DNA from: Hirudo medicinalis
Taxonomy: Eukaryota > Annelida > Clitellata > Hirudinida > Hirudinidae
Reading direction: 5' to 3'
Length of the DNA stretch: 60,009 nt
Assembly (NCBI GenBank): GCA_011800805.1
Contig: MPNW01000353.1
Location: 69,089-129,097 of the forward strand
Shown here piece by piece: positions 37,558 to 50,481 of this stretch. The number at the start of each line of letters is the position of its first letter. The first letter of the stretch is position 1. The notes beneath the pieces were generated by a model, which did no database searches, was not told the origin of the DNA, and worked only from the letters and a program-made list of their open reading frames with translations. The position numbers were made by a program, and so were the translations under genes.

Positions 37558-37757
37558 CAGGGGCGGATCTAGAACACTTTGGCGGGGGGGACACAAACTG
37601 GAACCAGTGGTTAGGGGGCACAGCTACTAAAATTTTTTTCCAAAGTCGTCAATTATTGAAATAATATATAAAAAATTTCAATTAAAATAGGTATTATTTA
37701 TTTTTTTAGAAATCACGGGGGGCCGGGGAGGGCCATGGCCCCCTAAATCAGCCACTG
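37558..37757. mobile_element. 200-bp hAT-type MITE with 8-bp target-site duplication
   Basis: The left end reads CAGGGGCGGATCTAG. The reverse complement of the right end reads CAGTGGCTGATTTAG, giving imperfect terminal inverted repeats. Flanking 8-mers are GATAAGCC (37550-37557) and GATATGCC (37758-37765), seven of eight identical, the size typical of hAT elements. The interior is non-coding, with G-rich runs near both ends and an AT-rich middle. Confidence 0.8.
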
Positions 37758-38769
37758 GATATGCCGACCGCATAGATTACAAACTCCGACATCTGGGACT
37801 CTTCAGAATTCCTTGTAAGCTCTCATGAGTGGGGCCGGTGATCAACTTGAGCTTCTTTATCAGAAAAAATTCTTCAAACTTCCAGAAAAATTTCATGCAA
37901 ATGTTAAAAAAAATAGTCAATGCCAGTCTTCTTTACAAATTGCGTCGATCATTCCGACTTGGCACTAATACTAATTAATCATCGTCACTTGAGAAGGTTA
38001 CAAGAAGGTGACTCCGGATAGGGATGCCATTTGAAAAAGCATTTGCTTCTCTATTGCTTAATGAGAGTTCTAATTTCTTCGGACAGGCAAAAAAAATCGT
38101 CAGCTACACTTGGAAAATATTACAAATTTGTTGTTGGCAAATTGGAGAGGTTATGCAACTGAAAACAACTTTGAAATAACTCCATGATGGTCACAGGAGG
38201 AAAATATCAGTGTCTCAACTGGATAACAATCTAATGCTAAGAATTTAGAATCTTTAGAATATTTGCTTCGATAAAATATTTAATATGCTAGTTAAGCCTG
38301 GCATATATAGCACCAACATCCTGACCATTATCTCCTTTTATCTTAACTCATTTTAATACATGTATATGGTATGTATTGACCACAGCATCACATTACTGCA
38401 ATGAACGGGACGTTATTAGAATTTCCTCTAAAATAAAACCAAATTTTATGAATGTTGGAATCGATGCTTTTGAATTAAATGTTATTTAAATTTCCGAACA
38501 AACGTTCATACACGTCAGAAAATAAATTATGCATTTTATTTTTAAATAAATTATTAGCCTAATGGTGGTATCAAAATGTTTTCATGTTGCGATCTCCAAT
38601 CTCCCTACTTGAAAGTATTCAATCTAGCGCGCAGTGGTTGTACAGTTTTTCGCTCGCCTTCTCGTATTTTGGCCTGCTGTTTTACATTGCGGCTTTTGCA
38701 AATTTTTGACCTCGGGAAGTAATCGTATAGCATTGACTGTTTGCACGTTTAATAACTCGAGTCACTGCA

Positions 38770-41700
38770 ATGCAGGAGGATAACCAAAACAATAGAAATA
38801 ATTTATCTGTCGGGACGTATGATAGAGGTCCAGCCTTGAAACAGGCATTAGTTGAGAATCTAACTGCTATATTGTCACCAGACCATGATCAGAGAATTAC
38901 AGGAGAAAAGAATTTGAAATTTCTGGAGGCTACTGAAGGTAGTCTCAGTGATCAGTATTTCTATCATTGCTTCCTGCTTATTCAAAAGAATTAGCAAATT
39001 GTTTTGCTTTGCATTGTTCATCATTTAAATAACATGTTGTGTGCAAATGTTGGGTAAGAATACAAGCATAAAAATTCCATTTCAGAGTATGGGGTGATGT
39101 TGGCAGAACTAGTAATAGACCCTTCGGGTCCTCTTGCCATCCGCCAGCTTTCATCCATTGTTCTCAAGCAGTATGTCGAAGCTCATTGGACTTCTGTTTC
39201 TGAAAAATTTGTCAGTCCAGAAGCTACAGACAAAGTAACACATTATTTCTTTTACATGACATTGACACAACTTTATAAAGCATTGAAATTGTTCGAATTG
39301 TTTACGCTTACCATAAATTCAGCTAAATGGTGTGTTGCAATATCATTATTTTTACAAACAGGCCAAAACTGCCATCAGAGAGTTGATTGTTAATGGGTTG
39401 AGTGAGTCCATAAGCAAGATTCGTTCCAGTGTTGCTTACGTTATTTCGACCATAGCTTCTTGGGATTGGCCAGAAGCCTGGCCTGATCTCTTTGGCATTC
39501 TAATGAGGGCTTTGACCAGTGGAAACCATGACTACGCACATGGAGCAACGAGGGTTCTCTTAGGTTTGTATTCAGAAATTCTGGTCAGTTGCTTGGCACA
39601 GTTCCTTAAAATGTGGATTCTGTAGTCGTGATGGGGTTTATTTTTATTTCAATAAGGAAATGTAATTGTGTATAATTAAATATAAAAAATATTATAGAAC
39701 AATGTTGACGTATTGTGATTGTTGATGGTATTTTAAGGCTTAAACTAATGTTGTGCAATTTAATACAAGTCATTAACTTGAATCGGTCGTGTTCACGGTG
39801 CCGATGAATTCCTTGTTCCAATTTTAAATTAAATGCGACGAAATTAATTACAAATTGTCAGGGAGTCGAGAATAGATTCAATCCCCTTCTTAGAATGCCT
39901 CTCGAAATTTCAGAATTCAGTCGAGAGATTACAGGTGCTCAGGTCCACCACATAGCTCCAGTTCTCTTTCCAGAGCTTTGCAAGATCCTCCAAATGAGTC
40001 AGGTAGTAATAGAATTAATTTGAAAAGAGACTATGGTTGCTTCTGCTATTTTTATTCTCTTGTTATTATTTTAGGATTTCAGTGTACGGACAAGGTCGAG
40101 AGCTGTCTGCATAATTTTTAATTGTGTGTCCATCATAGCAGAAGAAAATGCAACTAATGCTGTAAGTGTCTAATATTTTGTCTCTTGTCCAACAATATGC
40201 AATGGTAAAGCCTTACGAATGTTTTGCTATCATTCAGGCTCTGAAAGGTGTTTGATTTGTAATGACATAATAATAATTATTTATGTGATAATAGTCTTAA
40301 TCAGCAACAAAACCACTTATTTCTCAAGGGTACTGCCAAGCACTCCTCTTTCCAATCCTTCCAAGCTTCCTTGAACTTTTCATGGCCTACCTGAGGCATC
40401 AGGATCCTTTGGTGTCTGACAACGGCCTGAAGATGGAGATCATCAAGGTGATGAATTAGAAATTATTTTTGAATTGTTGTTTTGATGGTGTTTTGTGAAG
40501 CATGGATGTTGTCTTGATACTTTAATTAGTTGGGTCTGGGACTTCTGTTTTGTCATCTGCCGCTAACTCGAGACATTGACCTTTCAGACACTGACGCTCC
40601 TCATTCGCTCGTTTCCCAATCACATGACCAAGTGCATCCAACCAATCCTGGAGGCTGTCTGGTTCTCTCTCACTACCACTGCTGAGTCGTAAGGAAGTTA
40701 CTCGTCTATGATTATGATATTGTGTTGCTTTAGATCAGAATGGATGCACTACTTTCATGTATTGCATTTTTTCAATCACAATTCACAAACCTATGGCTTC
40801 CAATTATATTGTTTGAGCAAAACATAATGTAGAATTTTGGATTCATTGGACTGTATTATATTGGACTGCAGCTACGTTCAAATGGCAATTGGTGGATTTG
40901 AAGATCTAGAGGAGCCTGTTGATTCTGATTGTAAGATTTCTTTGATGATTTATAGATTTGTACCTTAATTACGTGCAATACTTACCGATACCGATACTCC
41001 ATAACAAGGTTGAATGTAATTCAACTGACATCGAATTCCTCAATTCAATTTTGCTGACCACCTGGTGCATTGGTTATTGGATTAATTACAATTACTCCCT
41101 GCTTAAGTATTACTACTTAACACTATTGAAACACAGGGCTTAAGTTCCAATAGAACATGTACACTTATTTTTGTTTCTCAACATTTTTAAATTTCTGCAT
41201 TCAATTAAATTTGGGTTGCACTTTTAAACATTTGTTGATCGGTGTGCTTGTGAACTTGATGACACAAAAGATATTTTGTGATTCAGGAATTCTAAAAACA
41301 TGATTTATTAAAACCTTGTTATGAATTAATGTTGTTGACAAACTATCACAATTATCGTAGGCAAAGTCATTGGATGCGGGAGCTTCATCGAGAGCCTCTT
41401 TGATTTCATCCACATCCTGCTTGAAACCACAACACTGAAAAGCAAGGTGAAGAAGGCATCAGAACAGATGTTCCACTACCTCATCATATTCATGCAGATT
41501 ACCGAGGAGCAGGTGACGACGACGACGATGACCCGATCACGAGCAATAGTTCTCATAGATTCTTTACTTTCATTGGTCAGGTTCATAAGTGGATGAGAAA
41601 TCCAAACCACTTTGTGGAGGATGAGGAGGAAGAGTCCTTGATGTACAGTGTCAGGGTTTCCGCCAAGGACCTTCTGATGGTAGGTTCTGCTTAAAAGTGG

Positions 41701-44700
41701 CTTGGCTTTAATTTGAGATTGCATCAATAATTCTTAAGTTATTGTACCTTAAAATGTTAAAAAGCTTGAAAAGTTACCTGTTAGTAATCGTTAACTCAAT
41801 CGACTCGTTGCATCATCCTTTCAGACTATCTTTGCCACCTTCCCGAGGTGCTGCATCACCTCTCTCAACTGTGCCACTCAAAAGCAGATCAGGAATGCCG
41901 AAGCCATGAAGATGGCCAACGATGAAAAGTGGTGAGTTTAACTCGCCATGCAGAGCCATTTCATCGTGTCGCTCGCTAGCTCAAGCCATCAGCAAAGATA
42001 TGGGGTTTATAATGCATTTGTGTTCCAAATGGAGTTGATCTTAATCTGCAATTAAGATTTCATTTTCAATGAATTAAAAATGTGCAAAGTTTCCTCCTGG
42101 AGCATGTATTGACCTTTGTTTCATTAAACACGTTGAAGGTGGAAATTAATGGAAGCGACTCTTCTGGCTATCGGAACTGCCTGCCAGTACATCGGTAATT
42201 CTAAGGCCGAAGGCAATCAACAGCAAGAGTTCGACGTTCGAGGGCTCTTGGAAAACGTCATCTTACCCATTTTGTCTCAGGACGGTGAGCTTATTTATCA
42301 TCACTTTCGTTGACAACTCGACTCGGATTCTGCGTTGAGGTCGATAATTTTATGAAAAGGTTTTTATAAATTTCGTTTTATAAATGTGTTTTGTTTGCAT
42401 GACAACAGCTCCCCCGCTTTTGATTGGCCGAGCGATCTGGCTCGCTTCGAGATTTTCTTCGTTCATGGACATACTGCTTCTTGAAAAGTGAGTCATTGTT
42501 GTCTTCAACATCATTATTCAATGACGAATAATTACATTGCATAAATATTCATAATGGATGAGGAGCTCAGTGAATGTGTTTAAGCAGGTGCATTATTAAT
42601 TTGTACAATTTCTTGATTGTCAATAAATTGCATTTAAGACATAATTTGAACTACCTAGATGTTGTTATTTTGTATCTCTAACTCATCTCTTGTTTCATTG
42701 AAAGGTTCATGCAAGCCACGGTAGCCAGCATCAAACCCAACCAAGACACCTGCCTGCGCATCTGCGGCGTTCGTTCGGTGTGCGAGTACTGCCAACAATT
42801 CAAGGATTCCCCTGCCACTCTTCGACCTTTCATAAGAGAGTTGGTCGACGGGGTCGTTGCCGTGGCGACCCAGTTTTCCTCCGAAATCTTGAACCTATGT
42901 CTCGAGTCACTGGCCATCATACTGGAGGTGAAATTTCTTAAAATCTCACCTGTCATAGGCTTTATTGCTGCAGATCAATAAGAATTGAGAATGCTAAGAA
43001 TTGCTTGAAGCGTTAGACATCCGATGCACGAAATGATTTTATTCTTGATGGAATTAGATTTTATTTTCACTGTCGATCTGAACAAACTGACTCGCTTGGA
43101 CTGACATCCAATAACAGGTTGACCCTCAGTTCACGGCTGCAGTCGAGGCAGACGTCTGCAACCTTGTCATCTCAATTTTCCTGAAGCACAGCTCCGGTAA
43201 GCTTTGTTTCTTTGTTTCTCGAGCAGTGGTCCTAAATCTGCTGCATAAATACGTTATTAAGTATCGAACTTGCTTAACATTGAGAAATCACATCAACGAC
43301 CGTTAAATTGATCGAAAGTCTCCGTCATTAGATCCGATAGTGGTGAGCGTCTCCCAGGACATCTTCACCATCCTGGCGAAGAACGAGCTGTGCATCCTAC
43401 CACTTCTGAGGCGCCTTACCCCGACCCTGCTCACCATCCTCCAATCTCCCGTTGACAAAATTCCGTACGGGATGCAGTCGGTAAGAGAAGATGACGATTA
43501 GATGTTTTGTCTCCATTAAAAGTGATAAGTTAGGTTATATATTCGAACGTCATCATTAAAATGTGGAAATTATGTGCTTGAATCATGTGCATGGTGATTA
43601 AAATATAAACACGTCGTAGCAATTTCTATGTGGACATAATCATGTACTTCATTATTAATTGGATGTCGTTTGTGACCTTTAACCAGGTGAGTTTGGATGT
43701 CCTGAACGTTCTGGTCAGGAAGAGTCCGAGGCCACTGGAGGACTTCCTCATTCAGCAGGCTTTTCCTGCTGCTTTCAAGTGCACTCTCGAAACTGACGAC
43801 AACTCCACACTCCAGGTGAGGTTTCAGATGTCTGTAAATAAATAGTCTACAACTTGAGGATATGATTGATTCGTTGTACTTTATGGTTCTCTGCAAACGT
43901 CCGTAATACATGTACATTCAATTTTTGAATTATTTGTGCATAATTACTGGATGAGTGCATTGCATCTTATAAATGTCTTTTTAAATGCATAATGTATAAT
44001 AATTACATTTAGTAAATGTATATTTTGACTACAACGATTACAAGTTGAAATTGAATAGGTCTCCATAGCTGTGGAAATGATTAATGATTTCAAATATTTT
44101 CAGAGTGGAGGAGAATGCCTGAGAGCTTTTGTTTCAGTTGCACTGGAACAGATCCAGGCCTGGAGAGATGGTGAAGGTGAGTGGATCGCAGAATGATGAT
44201 AATGATTGTGTAATGATATGTGTAGGCTTTAATTGGTTCTGCAATCATGGATAAAATTCCCAACAGTTGCAGCAGATAAATACATGCATGCGAGGCCCCC
44301 TCGCTTTTATTTAATATTTCAGATTTAAATCGTATTTTAATCATGAAATTAATTGTCTAAACAAGGTTGCAATGGAGTCTTCTACGTCGTCAAGGTGATA
44401 GAAAAACTGCTCGACCCGAAGACCTCTGAGTTCACGGCCACGTACGTCGGTCGACTGATATCCGTCCTCATCACGAAGATGGGACCTCACCTGGGTAGCG
44501 ACCTCAACTTTATCCTCAAGTGCATCCTCTGTAAACTCTACCAGGCAGAGACGCTGACGGTCACACAGGTCGGATTATGATTGCAGATTGTTTCCTTGTT
44601 GAAGTTTTGGGTTTTTGACATCTTTTATTCGATGAAACCTATGAGCACTGACTAAAGATTATAATCTTCAAACTGTGGATTAACGAATGACTTGTTGATT

Positions 44701-46684
44701 TAATTGGTTTTGTTGAGTAATCGAAGCCCGGTAACGACTCCTCGGCACGTCGACGAGTCCGACTTAAAATGATTATTCGATTGCAGAGTCTAGTGTTGGT
44801 GTTTGCCAAACTGGCAGAGACGCAGATGGCTCCCATGATAGACTTCCTGTGGAGCGTTCCGAGTCCTTTCGGCGAGAGCGCCCTCCAGTTTGTGCTCGGA
44901 CAGTGGTGCTCCAAACAACATCTCTTCTTTGGAGATTATGACAGGAAAATAAGGTGGGTCTAAACATTTGTGATTGATTGTTGCAGCAGCTTTGATTAAC
45001 TGCATATTTAAATGCTTGGGCAAGTTTAGTTAGAATAACTTTTGATTCCAATTGTTTATTTTGTCAGTTCCTTGGCACTATGCAAACTGGTGGAATATAC
45101 CATCTCGAGTAATGACCAGAGACTTCAAAACATCAATGTACCTGGTGATTTGATCATTGATAAGGGTGGGATTAAAACGAGATCGAGGCCGCAAAAGGTC
45201 AGAGTTTATCGAAAGACGCTCAGCGGTTTTTGTGTGAAAAGAATTTCCATATTTTTTGTATTAATTAATCAATTAATCGAACACAATAATATAACAAAGC
45301 ACTTGAATTATCAAATTAATAGATGGTTGTTCCTATATTAGCTTCATAATAACACTATTTGTGCCTTCAAATTATTCAAACGTGACTCCATAACCTGCAT
45401 TTAGATCCACACAAGTGGACAGTCATCCCGGTGTTGGTCAAAATGTACAAGTTGATAGTCAACGAACTCTCCAATCAGATCGAGCACAGTCTGTCAAAGC
45501 TCGAAAAGGTGAGCTGATCTCTGAGCAGTTAACCTTATTTGTTGCGTGCTTGTTACATGCTTCATGTTGTGAGGATGTGCTGAGAGGTGAACTTTGAAGG
45601 CATTATATAAGCAGTGGCTGTNNNNNNNNNNNNNNNNNNNNNNNNNNNNNNNNNNNNNNNNNNNNNNNNNNNNNNNNNNNNNNNNNNNNNNNNNNNNNNN
45701 NNNNNNNNNNNNNNNNNNNNNNNNNNNNNNNNNNNNNNNNNNNNNNNNNNNNNNNNNNNNNNNNNNNNNNNNNNNNNNNNNNNNNNNNNNNNNNNNNNNN
45801 NNNNNNNNNNNNNNNNNNNNNNNNNNNNNNNNNNNNNNNNNNNNNNNNNNNNNNNNNNNNNNNNNNNNNNNNNNNNNNNNNNNNNNNNNNNNNNNNNNNN
45901 NNNNNNNNNNNNNNNNNNNNNNNNNNNNNNNNNNNNNNNNNNNNNNNNNNNNNNNNNNNNNNNNNNNNNNNNNNNNNNNNNNNNNNNNNNNNNNNNNNNN
46001 NNNNNNNNNNNNNNNNNNNNNNNNGACGAAGAAGATTGTGCCGACGAAAGTGGCATGGAAGACGACGTCAATGTTGTCGGTTCCGTGAACTTCCTCGACG
46101 ACTTGCAAGGTGCAGCAATTATATCTGTTAACATTGAACATTCATGAGGTCATTATAAATTCTGTTGCAGTAACAGGAAATATGGAGTGTTGTTTAGAAT
46201 CTTGTATGTATCATTAAATATGCAACATTCAATTTTATAAATTGCATTTGAACCAGATTATGAAACTGACGGGGAAGATAAATTCGACGATCCGGACGCT
46301 GAGGACGATCCCGTCAGCAAGATGGATTTGCAAGTGAGGATAGATTTAGGATGTTGATTTCAGAATAGGAAATATTTATCTAGTTGGTTGTTCATCTGTA
46401 CAAATGTGTATTTGTTGTGCTGAGAATTGTATATTATAGTCTTATGTAAATATTTGTGGAGCTTTTATATGTAATCACTATTTGAATAACTCAATTTTTT
46501 CTTAAATAAGATTTTTTACTTTCAATAAGTATTCGCATGATTTTCTGAACCTCTGTCATTTTACCAGGCCTACCTGACTGAGTTCATACAGATGCTCTCC
46601 AGACAGCCTTGTTATTCCTTATTTTCCGAGCACCATAACGAGTCAGAGAAGAAAGTCCTCAGTGTGATCGGAATAAGAGCTTGA
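38770..46684 (+). CDS. IPO9: importin-9 (karyopherin beta family), multi-exon, one exon region lost in an N gap
   Basis: In the known family, importin-9 is a HEAT-repeat nuclear import receptor for histones, actin and ribosomal proteins. It starts at ATG 38770, and exon 1 ends at 38938 ([14 protein letters not shown]). Later exons carry [19 protein letters not shown] (near 39130-39200), [20 protein letters not shown] (near 39425-39485), PVDSD (40917-40931), [12 protein letters not shown] (41482 on), [19 protein letters not shown] (near 42870-42930), DILTVV-like [30 protein letters not shown] (44103 on), [15 protein letters not shown] and [10 protein letters not shown]. These follow the order of human importin-9. 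The acidic loop appears as [20 protein letters not shown] and [15 protein letters not shown]. The last exon ends [10 protein letters not shown] with stop 46682-46684. The N gap 45622-46024 removes sequence between [15 protein letters not shown] and the acidic loop. Exon edges were not all traced. A poly-A signal AATAAA lies near 46950. Confidence 0.95.
45622..46024. other. assembly gap (403 N) inside importin-9
   Basis: The gap lies between the exon ending SLSKLEK (donor at about 45509) and the exon continuing as [12 protein letters not shown]. One short exon or exon start of IPO9 is probably hidden here. Confidence 0.99.
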
Positions 46685-47619
46685 AGATTATGATGGTGAT
46701 TATGCCTGTGATCATTAGAGATCTTTTAGGACATGGCCATGCATGAAGTTATCGTTTTTATTTTGTAATGGAATGTTGTCAATGAGGATCTGCATGCTGT
46801 CAAATTGAATTTCTAAACATGTTTCTTACGTTTTCATGTTCGTAATTTTCATTGGCATTATCTGGATGCGTGCTTCACATTCGTCGTGAAAAGTTGCACG
46901 TACATGGTGTTGTGTCTGTACAATTAATTCAGCTTTCTAGGTGCAAGAATAAATGTGAAATAATACCTGCACATATTGTATGTCGTTTCAAGTCTAATTC
47001 CATTAGCTTCAAATGAAGGCGTTTTTGGATCAGTACGGTCCATTCAATTTCTTGGTCCGCAACATCCAGTTACAATTTCGTTATCAGCTTTCCAGGAGAA
47101 ATGCATTTTATTAATGGGAATTTTTTATTAAATATGCAGTTCGTTCATTGGGCTGATATAGGAAATCAGAGTATAATTTATTGGGAAAATAAGTCTAGCG
47201 TTAGTTACACAACTTCTCTGTGGGCGATACGAAAATCGTGCAAATGAAAGCGAAACCATGTAAAGTCACCATATCAGGAAACAAACATAGACCACGATGC
47301 ACGTTGCCAAAATAATTTATCTGAAGCAGTGAAATGATGGGCCATTCAGGGGAAAGTATCTATAAACTCTTATGGTTAAAAAAATTATTCCGCCATTAAT
47401 ATATGAAAATATTTACTAAAATGTCTTATGGTTTTATTATTATTTTTAATATTATCATTATTTTTATTATTAATTTATTTTTTATAATCTCCTTAAAATT
47501 TTCTAAAATTAATGTAATAATTATTAATTTATTATCAATATTTACAATCTTTTAATTGCTCGTTGTCGAGATTGCTTTGCAAATTTATTATCATTATTTA
47601 ACACATTTCGAGAATAAAA
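46685..47619. other. intergenic between IPO9 and PRPF3
   Basis: It holds the IPO9 3' UTR and an AT-rich promoter region before PRPF3. No ORF or repeat was recognised. Confidence 0.6.
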
Positions 47620-49491
47620 ATGCCGCTTTCAAGAAGAGACATCGAAGATATGAAACCGGATATCGAAAGATATGCTCGGAAAATTATAGGCTCGGACAGC
47701 TCCGATGTAGTTAGTCTTGCCGTGACGTGTCTCGACAAAGATTATGATATGAAGAAAACCTTCTCTAAACTTTCGTCGCTGGTGAGCGAGTCCCGCGCGA
47801 CAAAGTTCACGGAGAAGCTGTTTTCACTTGTTGAAAAATTACATAATTCCACCTCGAAGAAGAGAAGACGAGAAGAGAATGAGGAAGAAGATCGACCGAC
47901 GGAAAAAAAAAGTAAGCTAATTAAAAGCGAAGAACCAAGTGGTGCGCTTGAGCCTGGCATTGACAAGATCAAAGAAATGATGGCCAAGGCTCAAAAAGAA
48001 ATTCAACAGAGAAAGATCCAGATGAATTTGACTACTCCGCAATCGGCTCCATCGGTTGCTGCAGGTCAACAACGCAACGATGACATTTCAGAACGGTTGA
48101 AAAGAGCTAGCGAACTCAAGGCACAAATCCAGGCAAGAATACAAAGTTCAAGTATTAGTAATGTTATTGGTCAGGCTGTTTCCGTGCCACTGAACATTCC
48201 ACCACCAATAGTTCTCGACAACAGCGGACGAGCCATCGATCCAAAAACTGGCCAACCCGTCCAACTGCAAATGTACACCCCGACTCTTAAAGCCAACATT
48301 AAGACCACAAAAAAAGATCAAGTCAAAGAGAAACCAAAAGAAGCTCCTCAACTTTCCAAGTTCTTCGATAATCGCATCGCTCTTAAGTCTGCCACGAGGA
48401 ATAAGAAGAAAATGATCTTCTTTGAGCCTGGAAAATTTGTGAAGATCGGTGACATGATGAGGGCTAAGGCTCAGCTGGAAATACTTCAGAATGAAGTTGC
48501 AACGGCTGCGAAGAAGACCGGGATAGCTAGTGCGGCCAAACTGGCCGTCGTTCAACCCAAGCAGGAGAATACTGGAGATGTTCCCGATGTAGAGTGGTGG
48601 GACTCCGTCATTTTGAAAGCAGACGCCTATCCTAATTTTTCTGAGCCTTCATCAGCCAACTTCGAAGATGTGACAAATTTCGATGTCATCACAAATCTTA
48701 TAGAGCATCCGATCCAATTGAAGCCACATGTGGACAAAGATCAGAAAGTCGAACTCCCGCTGATGCTGACAAAGAAGGAGACGAAAAAGATGAGGAAGCA
48801 GAATAGGGCGGAAGCTCAGAAAGAAATTCAAGAAAAAATCAGACTAGGTCTCATGCAACCTCCAGGACCAAAAGTGAAGATGTCTAATCTCATGAGGGTT
48901 CTGGGTACTGAAGCAGTTCAGGACCCCACGAAAGTTGAAATGCACGTCAGAGCTCAAATGGCTAAAAGGGTGAAGGACCATGAAGAGGCTAACGCTGCCA
49001 GAAAATTGACGAAGGAGCAGTTAAGGGAGAAAAATATCAAGAAAATCAAGGAGGACACCTCATCTGGTGTCACAGTTTCTGTTTACAGGATTCGTGACTT
49101 TTCTGATAAAAAGAAGCAATTCAAGGTCCAAACCAATGCAATGCAACTGTTCATGACCGGTATTGTGGTCGTCTACAGCGGATGCACTGTTGTTGTAGTC
49201 GAGGGAGGCCGCAAGCAGCAGGATAAGTTTAAGAAACTCATGCTGCGCAGGATCAAGTGGGAGAATGGAAAAATATCTGACGATAGTGACGATGAAGGCG
49301 ATATTGAAAGCGCCAAAGCTAATGATTGCAAACTCATCTGGGAAGGTTCCGTCAAGAACAGAGCTTTCGGAGAAATGAAGTTTAACTTTTCTCCATCGGA
49401 AGCTTTTGCCAGGGAGCAGTTCAAGAGGCACTCCGTCGAACATTACTGGGATCTCGCATTCAGCTCCACCGTCTTGGAGACCACTGAATAG
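47620..49491 (+). CDS. PRPF3: U4/U6 small nuclear ribonucleoprotein Prp3, intronless
   Basis: One uninterrupted frame of 623 residues, starting MPLSRRDIEDMKPDIERYAR. In the known family, Prp3 binds U4/U6 snRNA and Prp4 in the spliceosomal tri-snRNP. Residues 1-70 match the PWI-like N-terminal domain. A low-complexity charged stretch (KKRRREENEEEDRPTEKKSK) follows. The PRP3 core has DVEWWDSVIL near 325, ITNLIEHPIQL near 355, then QEKIRLGLMQPPGPKVKMSN and NLMRVLGTEAVQDPTKVEMH (from about 422). The C-terminal DUF1115 domain includes TGIVVVYSG, VVVEGG and the terminal HYWDLAFSSTVLETTE, close to the human end. Length is slightly below the 683 residues of human PRPF3, mostly in the N-terminal linker. 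All core blocks are intact, so it looks functional. A polyadenylation signal AATAAA is at 49571. Its lack of introns contrasts with IPO9 next door. Confidence 0.97.
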   Translation: MPLSRRDIEDMKPDIERYARKIIGSDSSDVVSLAVTCLDKDYDMKKTFSKLSSLVSESRATKFTEKLFSLVEKLHNSTSKKRRREENEEEDRPTEKKSKLIKSEEPSGALEPGIDKIKEMMAKAQKEIQQRKIQMNLTTPQSAPSVAAGQQRNDDISERLKRASELKAQIQARIQSSSISNVIGQAVSVPLNIPPPIVLDNSGRAIDPKTGQPVQLQMYTPTLKANIKTTKKDQVKEKPKEAPQLSKFFDNRIALKSATRNKKKMIFFEPGKFVKIGDMMRAKAQLEILQNEVATAAKKTGIASAAKLAVVQPKQENTGDVPDVEWWDSVILKADAYPNFSEPSSANFEDVTNFDVITNLIEHPIQLKPHVDKDQKVELPLMLTKKETKKMRKQNRAEAQKEIQEKIRLGLMQPPGPKVKMSNLMRVLGTEAVQDPTKVEMHVRAQMAKRVKDHEEANAARKLTKEQLREKNIKKIKEDTSSGVTVSVYRIRDFSDKKKQFKVQTNAMQLFMTGIVVVYSGCTVVVVEGGRKQQDKFKKLMLRRIKWENGKISDDSDDEGDIESAKANDCKLIWEGSVKNRAFGEMKFNFSPSEAFAREQFKRHSVEHYWDLAFSSTVLETTE

Positions 49492-50481
49492 ATCTGTAAT
49501 TTTTTTATAAAATTATATTATTTTCAGTTAACTTATGCAAGTCTATGTTGGCAGTTTATTTTATTATGAAAATAAAGACTTATCGTATTTTTGCGACTGT
49601 AACGTGCATCAAACTAATGCATTTTTTCCTATAAATATTTAATGAATAAGCCCTTAAATGTATTCTTTATTTAATCATCATGTATTAAATCACTGATAAA
49701 TATTGATTAAAGAAGACTTAATTAATATTAATCAGTGATAAATATTAATGAATTATGCAAGGGGTCCGACGTTACATAAAGGATGAAGAAATGGAGAAAT
49801 TTTAAATAAAAATCAAATTTACATTGTTTAATTGAAGCAACTTTAAAAATATGAATCAATTAAATGTTACAGAAAATTATTTCGCTGTTAATCATCATCC
49901 TCCCGATTGGTTGATGCTTGTGAATTTAATAGCGACGTCGTTAACTTAACAAAATGGTTGATATGCGCAAGTCTTACATGTCTGCTTTTCAAACTTGAAG
50001 ATTTTTCAAGAGCTAAGTTAATAGGCAACAGAGCAGCAGCGAGAGACGTATTAGCGAAGTATCCGTCTGCAAATGAAGAAGGAGCAGCGTTTATGTGATG
50101 CCTCATTAACAAATTTCAAAGCAGATTTTTCGAAAGATTTTGTTATGAAAAAGGACTTTATTTCATGAATGCTTGAAATAATCCAGTCCGACTTTCGGAT
50201 TTATTAAAGCGTCTTTAACGTGGTTTTAGTTAGCCATGATCAACCCCAAGAAGCTTCAAATTGATTAAAATATCAATAGATATTAATTAAACTTTATTTC
50301 AATAAAATTTAATTAAAAATTAAATTAGATTTTATCATATTTAATATCTTTTATTGGCTGCACTAAGATCTTCCAGATCAAAAAACCTACTATTTTACGC
50401 AGCACAGCAAATATAAAAAAGTTAATATAAAATACATTTGTATTTTGTATTGCAAAGGATCGTTCTCCGCATCTTTTTAAA
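49492..50481. other. intergenic between PRPF3 and CDK11; one small unassigned ORF
   Basis: AT-rich spacer. A minus-strand frame (ATG at 50106, stop at 49888-49890, 72 codons, ending STNREDDD) overlaps an opposite-strand frame and has no recognised family. I do not call it a gene. Confidence 0.5.

Noticed and set aside
45494..46147. Frames of 160-215 codons across 45622-46024
   Set aside because: They are N-gap read-through. The real coding sequence here is importin-9 on the plus strand.
47742..49443. Minus-strand frames of 80-135 codons opposite PRPF3
   Set aside because: They are shadow frames of a conserved plus-strand gene and have no domain of their own.
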